Positions 1 to 8,751 of a DNA stretch of 64,000 nucleotides are shown piece by piece. The DNA is taken from the NCBI RefSeq assembly GCF_023283895.1, contig NZ_JAKILB010000003.1, positions 248,001-312,000 on the forward strand, given 5' to 3'. Each line of letters starts with the position of its first letter. Within the stretch, counting starts at the first letter, position 1. A model generated the notes under the pieces. It made no database searches. It was not told where the DNA came from and saw only the letters and a program-made list of their open reading frames with translations. A program made the translations under genes and the position numbers. Origin of the DNA: Shewanella pneumatophori (GTDB lineage: Bacteria; Pseudomonadota; Gammaproteobacteria; Enterobacterales; Shewanellaceae).

Positions 1-1851
1 TCTATCGAGCAACAAACCATACAGCTACAGCAAATCCAAACATTGTTTCTAGTTGAAGTCAGGCGCGATCTCGACAGTTATTTATCCACTGGCGATGCTG
101 GACAACTTGAACGAGCTAAGCTCAATTTAATCAGTATTCAAAGCCAGATAAATCAGCAGCATGATTTGGACATTACCGAGATCCAGTCTTCAATCGACAA
201 CTTTATCAATGCCTTAGATAAAGATTATCGCGCAGCGGGTAAATTAGCTGGCAACCCACGTCAGCTATTGGCTCACGCTGAATCAGAAATGATAGATAAC
301 AACCGCCGCCTTGCTGAATATGCGTTTCAAGGTCAAAGCGAGCATCCTAGTCTAGCAGAGCAATATCTTGCATTAACCTCACAACTGCCGCCGATTATTT
401 ACGGTTTATCCCAAGTTAGCGCAGGATACTTAATCGACAAAGAGCAGCGACTAAAATCCATCTTAGCCACACTGATTAATGAACTAGAAGCATGGCACGA
501 TAAACTCGATGCACTAGTGCTTATAGGCATGTATGAAACCATTGAAGCCGACGAATTTGCCCTTGGTGATGATGAAGCAGAGCAAATTGAGATCGGTGAA
601 AGTTACCGCAATGAATTATTGAGCTTAAGCAATCGATACAATAAAGAAGTTGCCAATACTCACGCACTCTTAATAGAAAATCAGCGTACACAGCAAGCGC
701 TAATCGAAGACGTTGCAGTAATAGAAAAGCAATTACTCGACCTAGGCCAACAACAAGAAAAACAAAATCAACTACTTAAGAAGGAGTTGATGATTGCCAT
801 CTATACTATGGTGTCGGTTTTAATCGTATTTGCCATTGGCTACTTAGTGCTTCAACAGCGCCGAGTGATTAAGCCGTTAAAGCACCTCAATACTGCATTT
901 TCTAAGTTAAGTGAATCCAATAGTCGTGAACGTTTAGCAATACAACGTCGCTGCGAAACCGGGCAAATTGCGGGTCACTTTAATCAACTGCTGCACCGCT
1001 TTGAACAAGAAGATGAACAGCAAAGACAACAAATCAGTTTAGTCTCGCAATCACTATCGCAACTTGTTGAACGCATTAACCATATTTCAGTTAGCACCGA
1101 GCAAACCCAAAGTATTGTACTTACCGCACAAAGCCAAACCGAACATATCCGCGTACTAGCTAAAGACGTTAGCCAAACCACGGACCAAGTAGAAAAGTCT
1201 GCGCAGCAAACTATGGTTCAAATGCAACAAAGCCAGCAAGAATCACAAGCGGTTCTCGATGCAACCGAAGAAACCCAAACCGCTGTGCAACATTGCCATC
1301 AATCACTTGCAAGCCTAACCACATCTGTTTCTGACGTGTCGCGCATTATTGATGTTATCGGTAATATTGCCGAGCAAACTAACTTACTTGCGTTAAACGC
1401 AGCAATTGAAGCCGCCAGAGCAGGCGAGCAAGGGCGCGGCTTTGCGGTAGTAGCCGAAGAAGTACGTAATCTGTCTCAGCGCACACAAGTGTCATTGAAA
1501 GAGATAATGCAAATTCTGAATCAGCTAACCCAAGCTAACGGTGATTTAGAGCTAAGAGTACAAGGTATTGAAGAAGCTACTCAAGCGCAGAAATCCCGAG
1601 CCCAAAGTCTATGGCAAGCCGCACAAAGCGTACAAAGCCAAGCCAGTGAAATGGTGAGTACTGCCCAACAAGGCGCTAATAGCACCCTTGAACAAGTCGC
1701 ACACTTAGATGAGTTTGTAGTGGCAATGCAAAGCCTTAAAGAACATGCACAAGCATCATCAGAACAAAGCGAAGTCATTGCACAGGAAGTGCAGCAGAGT
1801 GTTGAAAATATTGAGGTCAGTTTAGGAATACACACAATAAAAGCGGCCTAA
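1..1851 (+). CDS. Methyl-accepting chemotaxis protein, 5' partial
   Basis: The reading frame is open from base 1, so the true start and first membrane helix lie left of the window; the TTG at 43 is not a credible start. The visible part has a long helical, probably periplasmic, sensor region, one membrane segment (about 825-870, [20 protein letters not shown]), a HAMP-like stretch ([10 protein letters not shown] onward) and a Gln-rich coiled-coil signalling domain. The highly conserved hairpin tip ([20 protein letters not shown]) lies near 1366-1428. It would relay a ligand signal to CheA/CheW and the flagellar motor. The C-terminus (HTIKAA) lacks an NWETF-type CheR-tethering pentapeptide. 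The ligand cannot be inferred. Confidence 0.93.
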   Translation, partial: SIEQQTIQLQQIQTLFLVEVRRDLDSYLSTGDAGQLERAKLNLISIQSQINQQHDLDITEIQSSIDNFINALDKDYRAAGKLAGNPRQLLAHAESEMIDNNRRLAEYAFQGQSEHPSLAEQYLALTSQLPPIIYGLSQVSAGYLIDKEQRLKSILATLINELEAWHDKLDALVLIGMYETIEADEFALGDDEAEQIEIGESYRNELLSLSNRYNKEVANTHALLIENQRTQQALIEDVAVIEKQLLDLGQQQEKQNQLLKKELMIAIYTMVSVLIVFAIGYLVLQQRRVIKPLKHLNTAFSKLSESNSRERLAIQRRCETGQIAGHFNQLLHRFEQEDEQQRQQISLVSQSLSQLVERINHISVSTEQTQSIVLTAQSQTEHIRVLAKDVSQTTDQVEKSAQQTMVQMQQSQQESQAVLDATEETQTAVQHCHQSLASLTTSVSDVSRIIDVIGNIAEQTNLLALNAAIEAARAGEQGRGFAVVAEEVRNLSQRTQVSLKEIMQILNQLTQANGDLELRVQGIEEATQAQKSRAQSLWQAAQSVQSQASEMVSTAQQGANSTLEQVAHLDEFVVAMQSLKEHAQASSEQSEVIAQEVQQSVENIEVSLGIHTIKAA

Positions 1852-1860
1852 GCAAACACA

Positions 1861-1884
1861 AAAAAGGAGCTTAACAGCTCCTTT
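1861..1884. terminator. Bidirectional terminator between the chemoreceptor and peroxiredoxin genes
   Basis: Stem AAAGGAGC / GCTCCTTT with loop TTAACA. On the minus strand it is followed by a run of six T, so it is strongest as the terminator of the peroxiredoxin gene. It also lies just after the chemoreceptor stop. Confidence 0.8.
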
Positions 1885-1926
1885 AAATTTAATTCAGGTG
1901 TTATTTTCCTGAAGTAAAAATCAACT

Positions 1927-2400
1927 CTAAAGCGTGGCTAAAATCGCTTCAGCAGTGCTCACTTCAAATGATTTTGGTGCTTCAACATTTAGCGTTGTCA
2001 CCACGCCATTATCCACCACCATGGCATAACGCTGCGAGCGTACACCACCAAAGGCTGCAGTATCCATTTCTAAGCCGAGGGCTTTAGTAAAGCTGGCATC
2101 ACCATCGGCAAGCATCATCAATTCAGTTGTATTTTGACTCTCGCCCCATGCTTTCATCACAAATGCATCGTTCACTGACACACAAGCAATTAAATCAACA
2201 CCTTTAGCTTTTAACTGATCGGCAAAGACCACAAAGCCCGGCAAGTGCGATTCAGAGCAAGTAGGAGTAAAAGCGCCAGGTACAGCAAACAGCACCACTT
2301 TTTTGCCAGCAAATAGCTCGGCTACATCATGGTTTTGCATACCATCTTTAGTTAATTCAGCGAGAATCCCCGCTGGCAATTGTTGGCCTTGTTCAATCAT
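1927..2400 (-). CDS. Peroxiredoxin, Prx5/AhpC-TSA type
   Basis: A 157-residue thiol peroxidase of the Prx5 class, which reduces H2O2 and alkyl hydroperoxides through a peroxidatic cysteine. The signature is the segment AVPGAFTPTCSESHLPGF near residues 40-57, with the peroxidatic Cys in PTCSE. Length fits the compact Prx5 family, and no glutaredoxin domain is fused. I chose the ATG at 2400 over the in-frame ATG at 2406 because an AAGGA Shine-Dalgarno lies eight bases upstream of 2400 but only two from 2406. It is followed by its own terminator. A resolving partner, glutathione or glutaredoxin, is likely from the family but not shown here. Confidence 0.9.
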   Translation of the reverse strand: MIEQGQQLPAGILAELTKDGMQNHDVAELFAGKKVVLFAVPGAFTPTCSESHLPGFVVFADQLKAKGVDLIACVSVNDAFVMKAWGESQNTTELMMLADGDASFTKALGLEMDTAAFGGVRSQRYAMVVDNGVVTTLNVEAPKSFEVSTAEAILATL

Positions 2401-2482
2401 TAGCATATTCCTTCATTACATTCAGAAAACTTATGCTAGTTGAAATTAAAGCTAACAAACACCTTAATTTTATGAGGGCTTT

Positions 2483-3379
2483 CTAATCCGACTTAGTTGT
2501 CGCCGCATACTCTTTAATGATCCAATCTACGATCTTCATGATACGGGCATCTCTTTTTCTTGAAGATTTATAGGCAATGGAGTACGTCCATCCGGTATAA
2601 CAATGCGGTAAATCTAATTTGATTAAGTTCCCAGAGTCGACTTCAATTTGTAACGTTTGCTCTAATCCAAGCACAATACCTTGGCCAAAAATAGCCGCCT
2701 GAACAGCTAACATATTATGGTTATAAATAAACTTCCTTTGAAGTGGCCCAACTGCGACTTTGTTAAATCTATACCAACCTTCCCAATCGACCCCATAATC
2801 TTTATGTTTAGAATAAAGTAGTGTTTGCTCATGAAAAGTTGCTAAAGATATATTGGGATGTGCACTTAAGTATGCGGGACTACAATACGCCACCAGTTTT
2901 TCTTCAACAAGTGGCGTTATCGTATATCCATCCTGACATTCGCGAGTAATAATAAAAATATCTGCCAGCATGTCACTCATTTCAACATCATCTTGAAACA
3001 TACCTACATTGATGTTGAATTCGGGATGCTGCTTTCTAAACTTAGCCATCTTTGGCACTAACCATCTAGCAGCCAAAGAATTATATGAATGAACTCTTAC
3101 TTCATTAGACATATCCGGAACTAAACTAGCACACACGCTATTTAAATCATAAAAAACAGGTGCTAAACGCTGTCGAAGCTCTAGTCCCGATTCGGTCAGC
3201 GTAATCTTACCCGCATTACGGTGAAATAACTTTTCTAAAAAGTAATCTTCAAGCTGCTTTATCTGCTGTGAAACGGCACTTTGAGTTATGCATAACTCAT
3301 TCGCAGCAAGAGAACAGCTTTCCAATCTTGCGCATGATTCAAAAACCTGTAATGCCCTTAGAGGGATATTATTATTCAT
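2483..3379 (-). CDS. LysR-type transcriptional regulator (GcvA-like), candidate carnitine-island regulator
   Basis: A 298-residue LysR-family activator/repressor. The N-terminal winged helix-turn-helix (residues about 5-65) contains the typical AANELCITQSAVSQQIKQLE segment, followed by a periplasmic-binding-protein-like effector domain. The N-terminus (PLRALQVFESCARL) resembles the GcvA/AmpR subgroup. It lies beyond the end of the cai operon in the same orientation but is separated from it by a strong hairpin at 3511-3537, so it is probably transcribed independently. No CaiF-like activator is present, which makes this gene the obvious candidate for binding the dyads in the caiT-fixA control region. 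That role is inferred from position. No good Shine-Dalgarno is visible before the ATG at 3379. Confidence 0.88.
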   Translation of the reverse strand: MNNNIPLRALQVFESCARLESCSLAANELCITQSAVSQQIKQLEDYFLEKLFHRNAGKITLTESGLELRQRLAPVFYDLNSVCASLVPDMSNEVRVHSYNSLAARWLVPKMAKFRKQHPEFNINVGMFQDDVEMSDMLADIFIITRECQDGYTITPLVEEKLVAYCSPAYLSAHPNISLATFHEQTLLYSKHKDYGVDWEGWYRFNKVAVGPLQRKFIYNHNMLAVQAAIFGQGIVLGLEQTLQIEVDSGNLIKLDLPHCYTGWTYSIAYKSSRKRDARIMKIVDWIIKEYAATTKSD

Positions 3380-3510
3380 ATTTTATATACGAAGTTTAAA
3401 TGCGTGATGCTCGAGATTAACATAGGGATTTAGAGTAAAAATGTAACTCTGAGCACATAAAGATACTAATTACTTGGCTCTCTAGGACTAGTTAACAATT
3501 ATTCGAATGA

Positions 3511-3537
3511 GCTCACGAAACTGTCTATTTCGTGAGC
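3511..3537 (-). terminator. Hairpin at the end of the cai operon
   Basis: A perfect 10-bp inverted repeat GCTCACGAAA / TTTCGTGAGC with a 7-base loop lies 31 bp past the stop of the alpha/beta-hydrolase gene, before the LysR gene. The downstream minus strand is only moderately T-rich. Confidence 0.6.
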
Positions 3538-3568
3538 AGCACCTAGCATTCAATTACATTGGTGACAT

Positions 3569-4510
3569 TTAGATCTCTAGTAAATCTTGCTTAAGTTCGT
3601 CAAGAAATTCATCAGCTTGATCGAACACACCCAACATTTTTATAAATCCGTGGATTACCCCATTAAAGCAACGATATTTAACTTTGACTCCATCACGTTG
3701 TAGGGCTTGCGCATAAAGAAAGCCATCATCACATAAAGGATCAAACTCAGCGGTATAAATAAGAGTTGGCGGCAAGCTTCTATGGCTCTTGGCACTTAAA
3801 GGAGAGCAATAAGGATTTTGTGCATCGGCTACACTTCGCAAATAGTGACTCCAATAATATTTCATACTTGCACGTTGTAGCAGATAACCTTCAGCATTTG
3901 CATGAGCAGATGGCGTTTCCCAACCATATTGGACAGCTGGATATACCAAAACTTGATATGCTAACTTAGGTCCACTTTCATCGCGCAACCTCAACGTTAC
4001 GGCGGCGGCAAGATTACCACCTGCGCTGTCACCTAGAATCCCTATCCGTTGAGGATCTAATCCAAGCAACTCTGCATGCTCAAAGATCCATAAAGTTGAT
4101 GAGTAGCAATCATCCATAGGGATCGGAAATTTATGTTCCGGTGCTTTTTGATAGTTAATTGCTACAACAACAGAGCCAGTTCGATTCGCAAGCGCCCGAC
4201 TAAAATGATCATTAGTCTCAATATTAGATACCACCCAACCACTACCGTGAATAAAGATAAGCGCAGGCTGCAATTCATCTTTATTACAAACCGTCGGACG
4301 GTAAATTCGCACGGGAAGATCCGCTGTAGGACCGGGAATAAAACTATGTTCAACCTTGGAAACTGATTCAAGCACTCTGTCAGCCCTAGCTCTAGTCAAC
4401 TCATTCATATCTAAGCGTCTAGATTCCACAGGTGTCATATCCTCATAAGGCTTGGCACCACACTCTCTAACTTGCTGTAAATACAACGCAACTTTTGGAT
4501 CTAACGGCAT
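3569..4510 (-). CDS. Alpha/beta hydrolase (hormone-sensitive-lipase-like esterase) in the carnitine cluster
   Basis: A 313-residue esterase of the alpha/beta-hydrolase-3 (HSL/acetyl-hydrolase) family. The oxyanion motif is HGSGW (residues 88-92, normally HGGGW/F), the nucleophile elbow is GDSAG with Ser162, and the acid and base are in EFDPL and VIHGF near the C-terminus. The frame extends upstream to 4639, but I place the start at ATG 4510 because it begins a typical family N-terminus (MPLDPKVALYLQQ) preceded by AGGGAA. The upstream extension runs through a palindromic non-coding element. It is the last gene of the cai operon and is absent from the E. coli cai operon. Hydrolysis of an acyl-carnitine, betaine ester or related CoA-pathway ester is a plausible but unproven role. 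Confidence 0.87.
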   Translation of the reverse strand: MPLDPKVALYLQQVRECGAKPYEDMTPVESRRLDMNELTRARADRVLESVSKVEHSFIPGPTADLPVRIYRPTVCNKDELQPALIFIHGSGWVVSNIETNDHFSRALANRTGSVVVAINYQKAPEHKFPIPMDDCYSSTLWIFEHAELLGLDPQRIGILGDSAGGNLAAAVTLRLRDESGPKLAYQVLVYPAVQYGWETPSAHANAEGYLLQRASMKYYWSHYLRSVADAQNPYCSPLSAKSHRSLPPTLIYTAEFDPLCDDGFLYAQALQRDGVKVKYRCFNGVIHGFIKMLGVFDQADEFLDELKQDLLEI

Positions 4511-4564
4511 ACAACTTTCCCTATATATCAATACTAAAACTGCTGTTAATGCACAATAAGGTGT

Positions 4565-4647
4565 ACCGCCTGAGGCGCTAACAGATTTAAGCTTTATTGG
4601 GGTCGTACTCCCTCTTAAACCTTGAGCCTTAAAGCCCACTCAGGCGG
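4565..4647. repeat. Large imperfect palindrome between caiE and the esterase gene
   Basis: Outer arms CCGCCTGAG (4566-4574) and CTCAGGCGG (4639-4647) are perfect complements. An inner pair TTTAAG / CTTAAA and a GGGG / CTCC core sit between them, giving a long imperfect hairpin. CGCCTGAGGCG is itself a short palindrome. The element spans the last base before the caiE-proximal gap and the upstream extension of the esterase frame. It could be an attenuator, an mRNA-processing hairpin or a dispersed repeat; it lacks a clear integron GTTRRRY core. Confidence 0.55.
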
Positions 4648-4654
4648 AACCTAA

Positions 4655-5263
4655 TCAACTAAGCTGCGTAAACTTTGACTGAGAAAGAACCTCAGTCAAA
4701 CCTTTTAGTCTTGCCCTATCAGTTTCAATCTGAGTAAGAGGTTTAACTATTCTCATACTTTTTGCCGAGCGGTGTACCAGAGCCTGATACTCCATAGTAT
4801 TGAGCCTTTTCCAATTCAGATCTTGTTCAGTTACATCACGAACATGCTTTGCAGGCTGCCCCATCAATAGCTGCTTAGGCTCACCTTGAAAACCTGCTTT
4901 AACAAAACTCATCGCAGCGACTATGCTATTCTCTCCAACGACCGCGCCATCCATAACGACGGCATTCATCCCCACTAAAGCATTACGCTTAATGACACAG
5001 CCATGTAAAATAGCTCCATGTCCAATATGTCCATCAGGCTCAACCACTGTATCCATGTCGCAGTATCCATGCATAATGCAACCATCTTGAAGGTTACTGC
5101 CACGTTGTAATATCAGCCGCCCGTAATCTCCACGCAGTGATGCATTAGGCCCAACATATACATCTGCCTCTATGATCACATCACCTATAAGTACCGCTGC
5201 GGGATGTACATAAGCAGTTGGGTCGACAACTGGTATTAACCCTTCAAATTCATAGCAAGGCAT
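4655..5263 (-). CDS. caiE: CaiE, hexapeptide-repeat (gamma-carbonic-anhydrase-like) carnitine operon protein
   Basis: A 202-residue left-handed beta-helix protein matching E. coli CaiE along almost its whole length. Conserved blocks include [18 protein letters not shown] at the start, [24 protein letters not shown] (here [11 protein letters not shown]), [11 protein letters not shown] and [11 protein letters not shown]. The clustered His residues fit the metal-binding site of gamma-class carbonic anhydrase folds. In E. coli CaiE stimulates the CaiB and CaiD activities, perhaps by aiding cofactor synthesis, but its exact chemistry is unsettled. It lies between the MaoC-type gene and the esterase gene, with hairpin-bearing gaps on each side. 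The C-terminal 20 residues diverge from the enterobacterial protein. Confidence 0.95.
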   Translation of the reverse strand: MPCYEFEGLIPVVDPTAYVHPAAVLIGDVIIEADVYVGPNASLRGDYGRLILQRGSNLQDGCIMHGYCDMDTVVEPDGHIGHGAILHGCVIKRNALVGMNAVVMDGAVVGENSIVAAMSFVKAGFQGEPKQLLMGQPAKHVRDVTEQDLNWKRLNTMEYQALVHRSAKSMRIVKPLTQIETDRARLKGLTEVLSQSKFTQLS

Positions 5264-5368
5264 AAGCTAATTACTCAAAAATTTAGACTGACTCATCACT
5301 TAGCAATAACGCCTCAAACATTAAAACCACTATTACTAAGTACTGAATTCTTTAAGTGCTGATTAGAC

Positions 5369-5386
5369 AGGAGGCAAACACCTCCT
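5369..5386 (-). other. Intercistronic hairpin between the MaoC-type gene and caiE
   Basis: AGGAGG / CCTCCT with a 6-base loop (CAAACA) lies 8 bp past the MaoC-type stop codon. On the transcript the 5' arm reads AGGAGG, a strong Shine-Dalgarno-like sequence, but no start codon follows at a suitable distance. It may limit readthrough to caiE or stabilise the upstream message. Confidence 0.5.
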
Positions 5387-5394
5387 ATTTCGAC

Positions 5395-6246
5395 TTACTT
5401 CCACTCAACTAATCCAAAATTGAGATAAAAAGTCTCTGGGTCATTTGCATCCATGACTCTAAAGTGCACACAGTTTTCACTCCATTTCCAAATCTGAGTT
5501 TTAACTCTGCATCCCGGGTATAGAGATTTAGTTAACCGAGTCTTAAAACGCGTAAGGCGTTCCGGCTCACCAGTAAACATGGCTTGGATAACATGACGAC
5601 ATGCAACACCTGCTGTACTCACACCGTGCAGATTTGGCTTAGGATGACCAAACTCCTGCGCATACTCCCAGTCCACATGTTGCGGATGGTCATCGCCAGA
5701 TAAACGGTAGATAAGCGCTTGGTTTAATGGAATGTCTTGCTCGACTTCAAAATCTGGAGCGCGTTCAGGGATCTCAACAATATCAATAGGAGCCTTAGGT
5801 CCGCCAAACCCACCATCATACAAAGCACAATCCCAGCTTTCATTCGTAAACAGCTTTACTCCAGCTTCATCGAACGTTTCACCTATATGTTGCGCTAAAC
5901 ACCCCCGCCCTTCGCCTCGGTCAAATAGCCCTTTCAACAGTACCTTAGTGGTCAATTTTCCTGGGTTAGTAGGTAACGGCTGATGGATCTGTAAATCAAA
6001 TCCCCAGTGAAGTGAGCCTCCCCAGTTAAAGCCGTAATCGATGGTTTTAGTCACTTCAGCATCAACGATCTGAGTGGCTGCAAAGATAGGTAACACCTTT
6101 AAGTTTTTTTCATACACATAATCGAGCTCTGTTTTGCCATCACTACCTGCACCGCAACCCAATGCAAATAGCATCACGTCTCTGGCTGTATATTCATTAA
6201 TAAATGGGCCATAGGTTTGCCCTTGCATCTCTAATTTCAACGCCAT
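5395..6246 (-). CDS. MaoC-type (hotdog) enoyl-CoA hydratase-like protein inserted in the cai operon
   Basis: A 283-residue double-hotdog protein resembling the hydratase-2 part of peroxisomal multifunctional enzyme type 2 and MaoC-like dehydratases. The C-terminal half holds the diagnostic segment YRLSGDDHPQH, in which Asp185 and His190 match the catalytic D-x4-H pair, followed by GHPKPNLHGVST. The N-terminal half is the degenerate hotdog usual in two-domain hydratases. It lies between caiD and caiE with gaps of 94 and 131 bp, each holding a hairpin, and has no counterpart in the E. coli cai operon. R-specific hydration of crotonobetainyl-CoA, or of another short enoyl-CoA formed on the pathway, is inferred. 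A thioesterase or a purely structural role is not excluded. Confidence 0.88.
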   Translation of the reverse strand: MALKLEMQGQTYGPFINEYTARDVMLFALGCGAGSDGKTELDYVYEKNLKVLPIFAATQIVDAEVTKTIDYGFNWGGSLHWGFDLQIHQPLPTNPGKLTTKVLLKGLFDRGEGRGCLAQHIGETFDEAGVKLFTNESWDCALYDGGFGGPKAPIDIVEIPERAPDFEVEQDIPLNQALIYRLSGDDHPQHVDWEYAQEFGHPKPNLHGVSTAGVACRHVIQAMFTGEPERLTRFKTRLTKSLYPGCRVKTQIWKWSENCVHFRVMDANDPETFYLNFGLVEWK

Positions 6247-6285
6247 CTGTAAATCCTTTCATTACCTACAAACAGTTAAAGTAAG

Positions 6286-6313
6286 GCCTGATATTTCAGT
6301 AAAAACATCAGGC
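6286..6313 (-). other. Intercistronic hairpin between caiD and the MaoC-type gene
   Basis: A 7-bp stem GCCTGAT / ATCAGGC with a 14-base loop lies in the 94-bp gap. The transcript has no long U run after it, so partial attenuation or RNA processing is more likely than full termination. Confidence 0.45.
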
Positions 6314-6340
6314 TTTATCGAGAGTCAAAATCTAAGAAAG

Positions 6341-7126
6341 CTATCTACCTTTCCACACAGGATCGCGCTTTTCAGAGAAGGCTAAAGGTCCTTCTAGCGC
6401 ATCTTCAGAGTGCAACACTGATGGGTAGTTTTTCAGACCACCAGCTCGTATATGGCGATAACCATCCTCAACTGAAAGCTCACTCGTTTCACGGTAGATT
6501 TCTTTAATCGCCGCAATAGCTAAAGGGGCACCTTGAGCAATTTGTTGTGCAAGCTCACGAGCACTTTCCATTAATTGATCACTTTCAACCACACGATTTA
6601 CTACGCCCCAACGCAACGCTTCCTCAGCGCCCATTCCGCGGCCAGTCATCATCAATTCATTCACGATTGCAGGTGGTAACAATTTAGGTAAGCGCAACAT
6701 TCCGCCGCTATCAGGTACGATGCCTAGCTTGGCTTCTGGTAAAGCAAAGCTGGCATTTTCAGAGCAGATAATCATATCGGCAGCTAACGCTAGCTCAAAT
6801 CCGCCACCAAAGGCATAACCGTTTACAGCTGCAATAACGGGTTTATCAAGATCAAAGATTTCAGTTAAACCTGCAAATCCACCTGGACCAAAATCAGCAT
6901 CAGGTGCTTCACCTTCAGCTGCTGCTTTTAAATCCCAACCGGCTGAGAAGAAACGCTCACCTGCACCAGTAATAATCGCCACACGTAGCTCAGGATCTTC
7001 ACGGAATGCTAAAAAGACCTCACCCATTTCAAAACTTGTTTTAGCGTCAATCGCGTTGGCTTTCGGTCTATCAAGAGTAATTTCTAAAATAGCGCCATTG
7101 CGGGTAACGTGTAATGATTCACTCAT
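6341..7126 (-). CDS. caiD: CaiD, carnitinyl-CoA dehydratase
   Basis: A 261-residue crotonase-fold enzyme that interconverts L-carnitinyl-CoA and crotonobetainyl-CoA in the cytoplasm. It matches E. coli CaiD nearly residue for residue and has the same length. Conserved features are [20 protein letters not shown], the oxyanion-hole segment [20 protein letters not shown], and the two catalytic glutamates at 111 (GGGFELAL) and 131 (ALPEAKLG). I chose the ATG at 7126 rather than the upstream in-frame ATG at 7150 because GGAG lies seven bases before 7126 and the protein then begins MSESLH like the E. coli one. It is 61 bp downstream of caiC. Confidence 0.97.
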   Translation of the reverse strand: MSESLHVTRNGAILEITLDRPKANAIDAKTSFEMGEVFLAFREDPELRVAIITGAGERFFSAGWDLKAAAEGEAPDADFGPGGFAGLTEIFDLDKPVIAAVNGYAFGGGFELALAADMIICSENASFALPEAKLGIVPDSGGMLRLPKLLPPAIVNELMMTGRGMGAEEALRWGVVNRVVESDQLMESARELAQQIAQGAPLAIAAIKEIYRETSELSVEDGYRHIRAGGLKNYPSVLHSEDALEGPLAFSEKRDPVWKGR

Positions 7127-7187
7127 GCTAATACTCCAATATAGAGCCACTTCAGACTCATTTATTAAAAAGCTAATTAAGTTAACT

Positions 7188-8741
7188 TCACATCAGAAGT
7201 TTTTTTTGTACTTTACAGGTACAGGTTCTTGGAAAAGATTTTTTTATTTCAACAAAAGATGGAACTTTAAATTTAGCCATATTCTCAGAACAGAACTGAA
7301 GAATTTGTTCGATACTTAAAGATACACCCTCATTAAATATTACAAATGCTTTAACTGCTTCATCTCTAATTAAATCAGGCACACCAATAACTGCGGCATC
7401 TAAAATAAACGGATGCGACATTAAAACTTTTTCAATTTCAGAGCTTGAAATATTTTCGCCCGACCTTTTAATCATATTTGTCTTTCTATCGACAAAATAA
7501 AATAAACCACTTTCATCCACATAGGCTTTATCGCCGGTATATAGCCAACCATCGGTACTTAATACTTCTTCTGTCGACTTTTGGTCTTGATAATAGCCCT
7601 TCATAATGGTTCGACCTGGTACACCTTTGACCCAAAGGTCACCAATAGCGTTAGCCGCCAGTTCTTGACCATTTTCATCAGCAATTTTGGCTTCATAACC
7701 AAGCCCAGGACGACCTATTGAAGGCCAATGACGCTCCTCTGCAGGGCTATCACCAATAAGGCCAACTAAGGTTTCTGTCATACCGTAAGAGTTAAATAAC
7801 TGCACCTTAAAGCGGGTTTCAAAATCAAGCTTCTCTTGATCAGATATATGCAAGAAAAACAACATGTCGCGTAGACAATGATCTTGTTCATTGGCTGCTT
7901 TTGGTTGCAACATCAGGGTACGAACAATCATTGGCATACTATGCGTAAGCGTAGCTTTATAGTCACAGATTTGTTGCCAGAATTTACGTGCACTGTACTT
8001 CTCAAGCATCACCAACTTGGCGCCAACAGTAAAGGCTGCCATTGCCGCATTACATTGAAAATCAATGTGAAAACTCGGCATCATGGTTAAGTATGTATCA
8101 TCGCTTCTCAAACAGGTTTGCCACGCAGTGTAATAGCCAGCAAATTGTAAGTTACAATGAGTGATCTCAACTCCTTTTGGCCGTGACGTTGTCCCGGAGG
8201 TAAATAATATTTCGGCCACATCGTCACTACTAATCGTGACCTGTTTTACTAATTCGGTCTTTTGTTGGCTAACAAGAATATCAAAATTCATTGAATCAGA
8301 TATATCTACACTAGTGGTTCTTGTAACCAAAATATTATTTATTGAGTTACCTACTTGCTGTTTCATCTTGCTATAAATAGCTAGAAACTCTTCTTCTATA
8401 ACGACAGCTTTAACATCACACTTATTAATAATAAATTGACTCTCGGAAAATAAATATTGATTATTGATAGGGACAATAACCGCTCCTATTTTTGCAAGGC
8501 CAAACCAACAGAAAATAAACTGTGGACTGTTATACAACTGCACCGCAACTTTATCTCCTTTATTGATACCTAAATTTAAAAATAAATTTGCAGTTCTGTT
8601 AATTTCGTCATTAAGCTGACAATAAGTAAACTCTTGGACATCGCCGGCAGCATCCTCATAAACCAACGCTGTGTTATTACTAAATTTACGAGCACGCTCT
8701 TCCCACATGCATCTTAATGTTTTGCTACCAACGATATCCAT
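7188..8741 (-). CDS. caiC: CaiC, crotonobetaine/carnitine-CoA ligase
   Basis: A 517-residue adenylate-forming acyl-CoA synthetase that activates carnitine, crotonobetaine or gamma-butyrobetaine with ATP and CoA. The phosphate-binding loop is [10 protein letters not shown] (residues 181-190), followed by YGMTET and the hinge region [12 protein letters not shown]. The N-terminus [13 protein letters not shown] and many blocks match E. coli CaiC. The C-terminal A10 motif reads [12 protein letters not shown]: the catalytic lysine (510) is kept, but the glycine normally preceding it is Cys509. The gene is more AT-rich than its neighbours and less conserved than CaiB or CaiD. The gap to caiB is 10 bp, indicating co-transcription. 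Confidence 0.94.
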   Translation of the reverse strand: MDIVGSKTLRCMWEERARKFSNNTALVYEDAAGDVQEFTYCQLNDEINRTANLFLNLGINKGDKVAVQLYNSPQFIFCWFGLAKIGAVIVPINNQYLFSESQFIINKCDVKAVVIEEEFLAIYSKMKQQVGNSINNILVTRTTSVDISDSMNFDILVSQQKTELVKQVTISSDDVAEILFTSGTTSRPKGVEITHCNLQFAGYYTAWQTCLRSDDTYLTMMPSFHIDFQCNAAMAAFTVGAKLVMLEKYSARKFWQQICDYKATLTHSMPMIVRTLMLQPKAANEQDHCLRDMLFFLHISDQEKLDFETRFKVQLFNSYGMTETLVGLIGDSPAEERHWPSIGRPGLGYEAKIADENGQELAANAIGDLWVKGVPGRTIMKGYYQDQKSTEEVLSTDGWLYTGDKAYVDESGLFYFVDRKTNMIKRSGENISSSEIEKVLMSHPFILDAAVIGVPDLIRDEAVKAFVIFNEGVSLSIEQILQFCSENMAKFKVPSFVEIKKSFPRTCTCKVQKKLLM

Positions 8742-8751
8742 TCTTCTAGCC

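Noticed and set aside
4511..4639. N-terminal extension of the esterase (start at 4639)
   Set aside because: It runs through a palindromic element, lacks family similarity, and ATG 4510 has a ribosome site and a typical N-terminus.
4565..4647. Integron attC site
   Set aside because: The hairpin size is suggestive, but no GTTRRRY/RYYYAAC core pair or integrase gene is visible.
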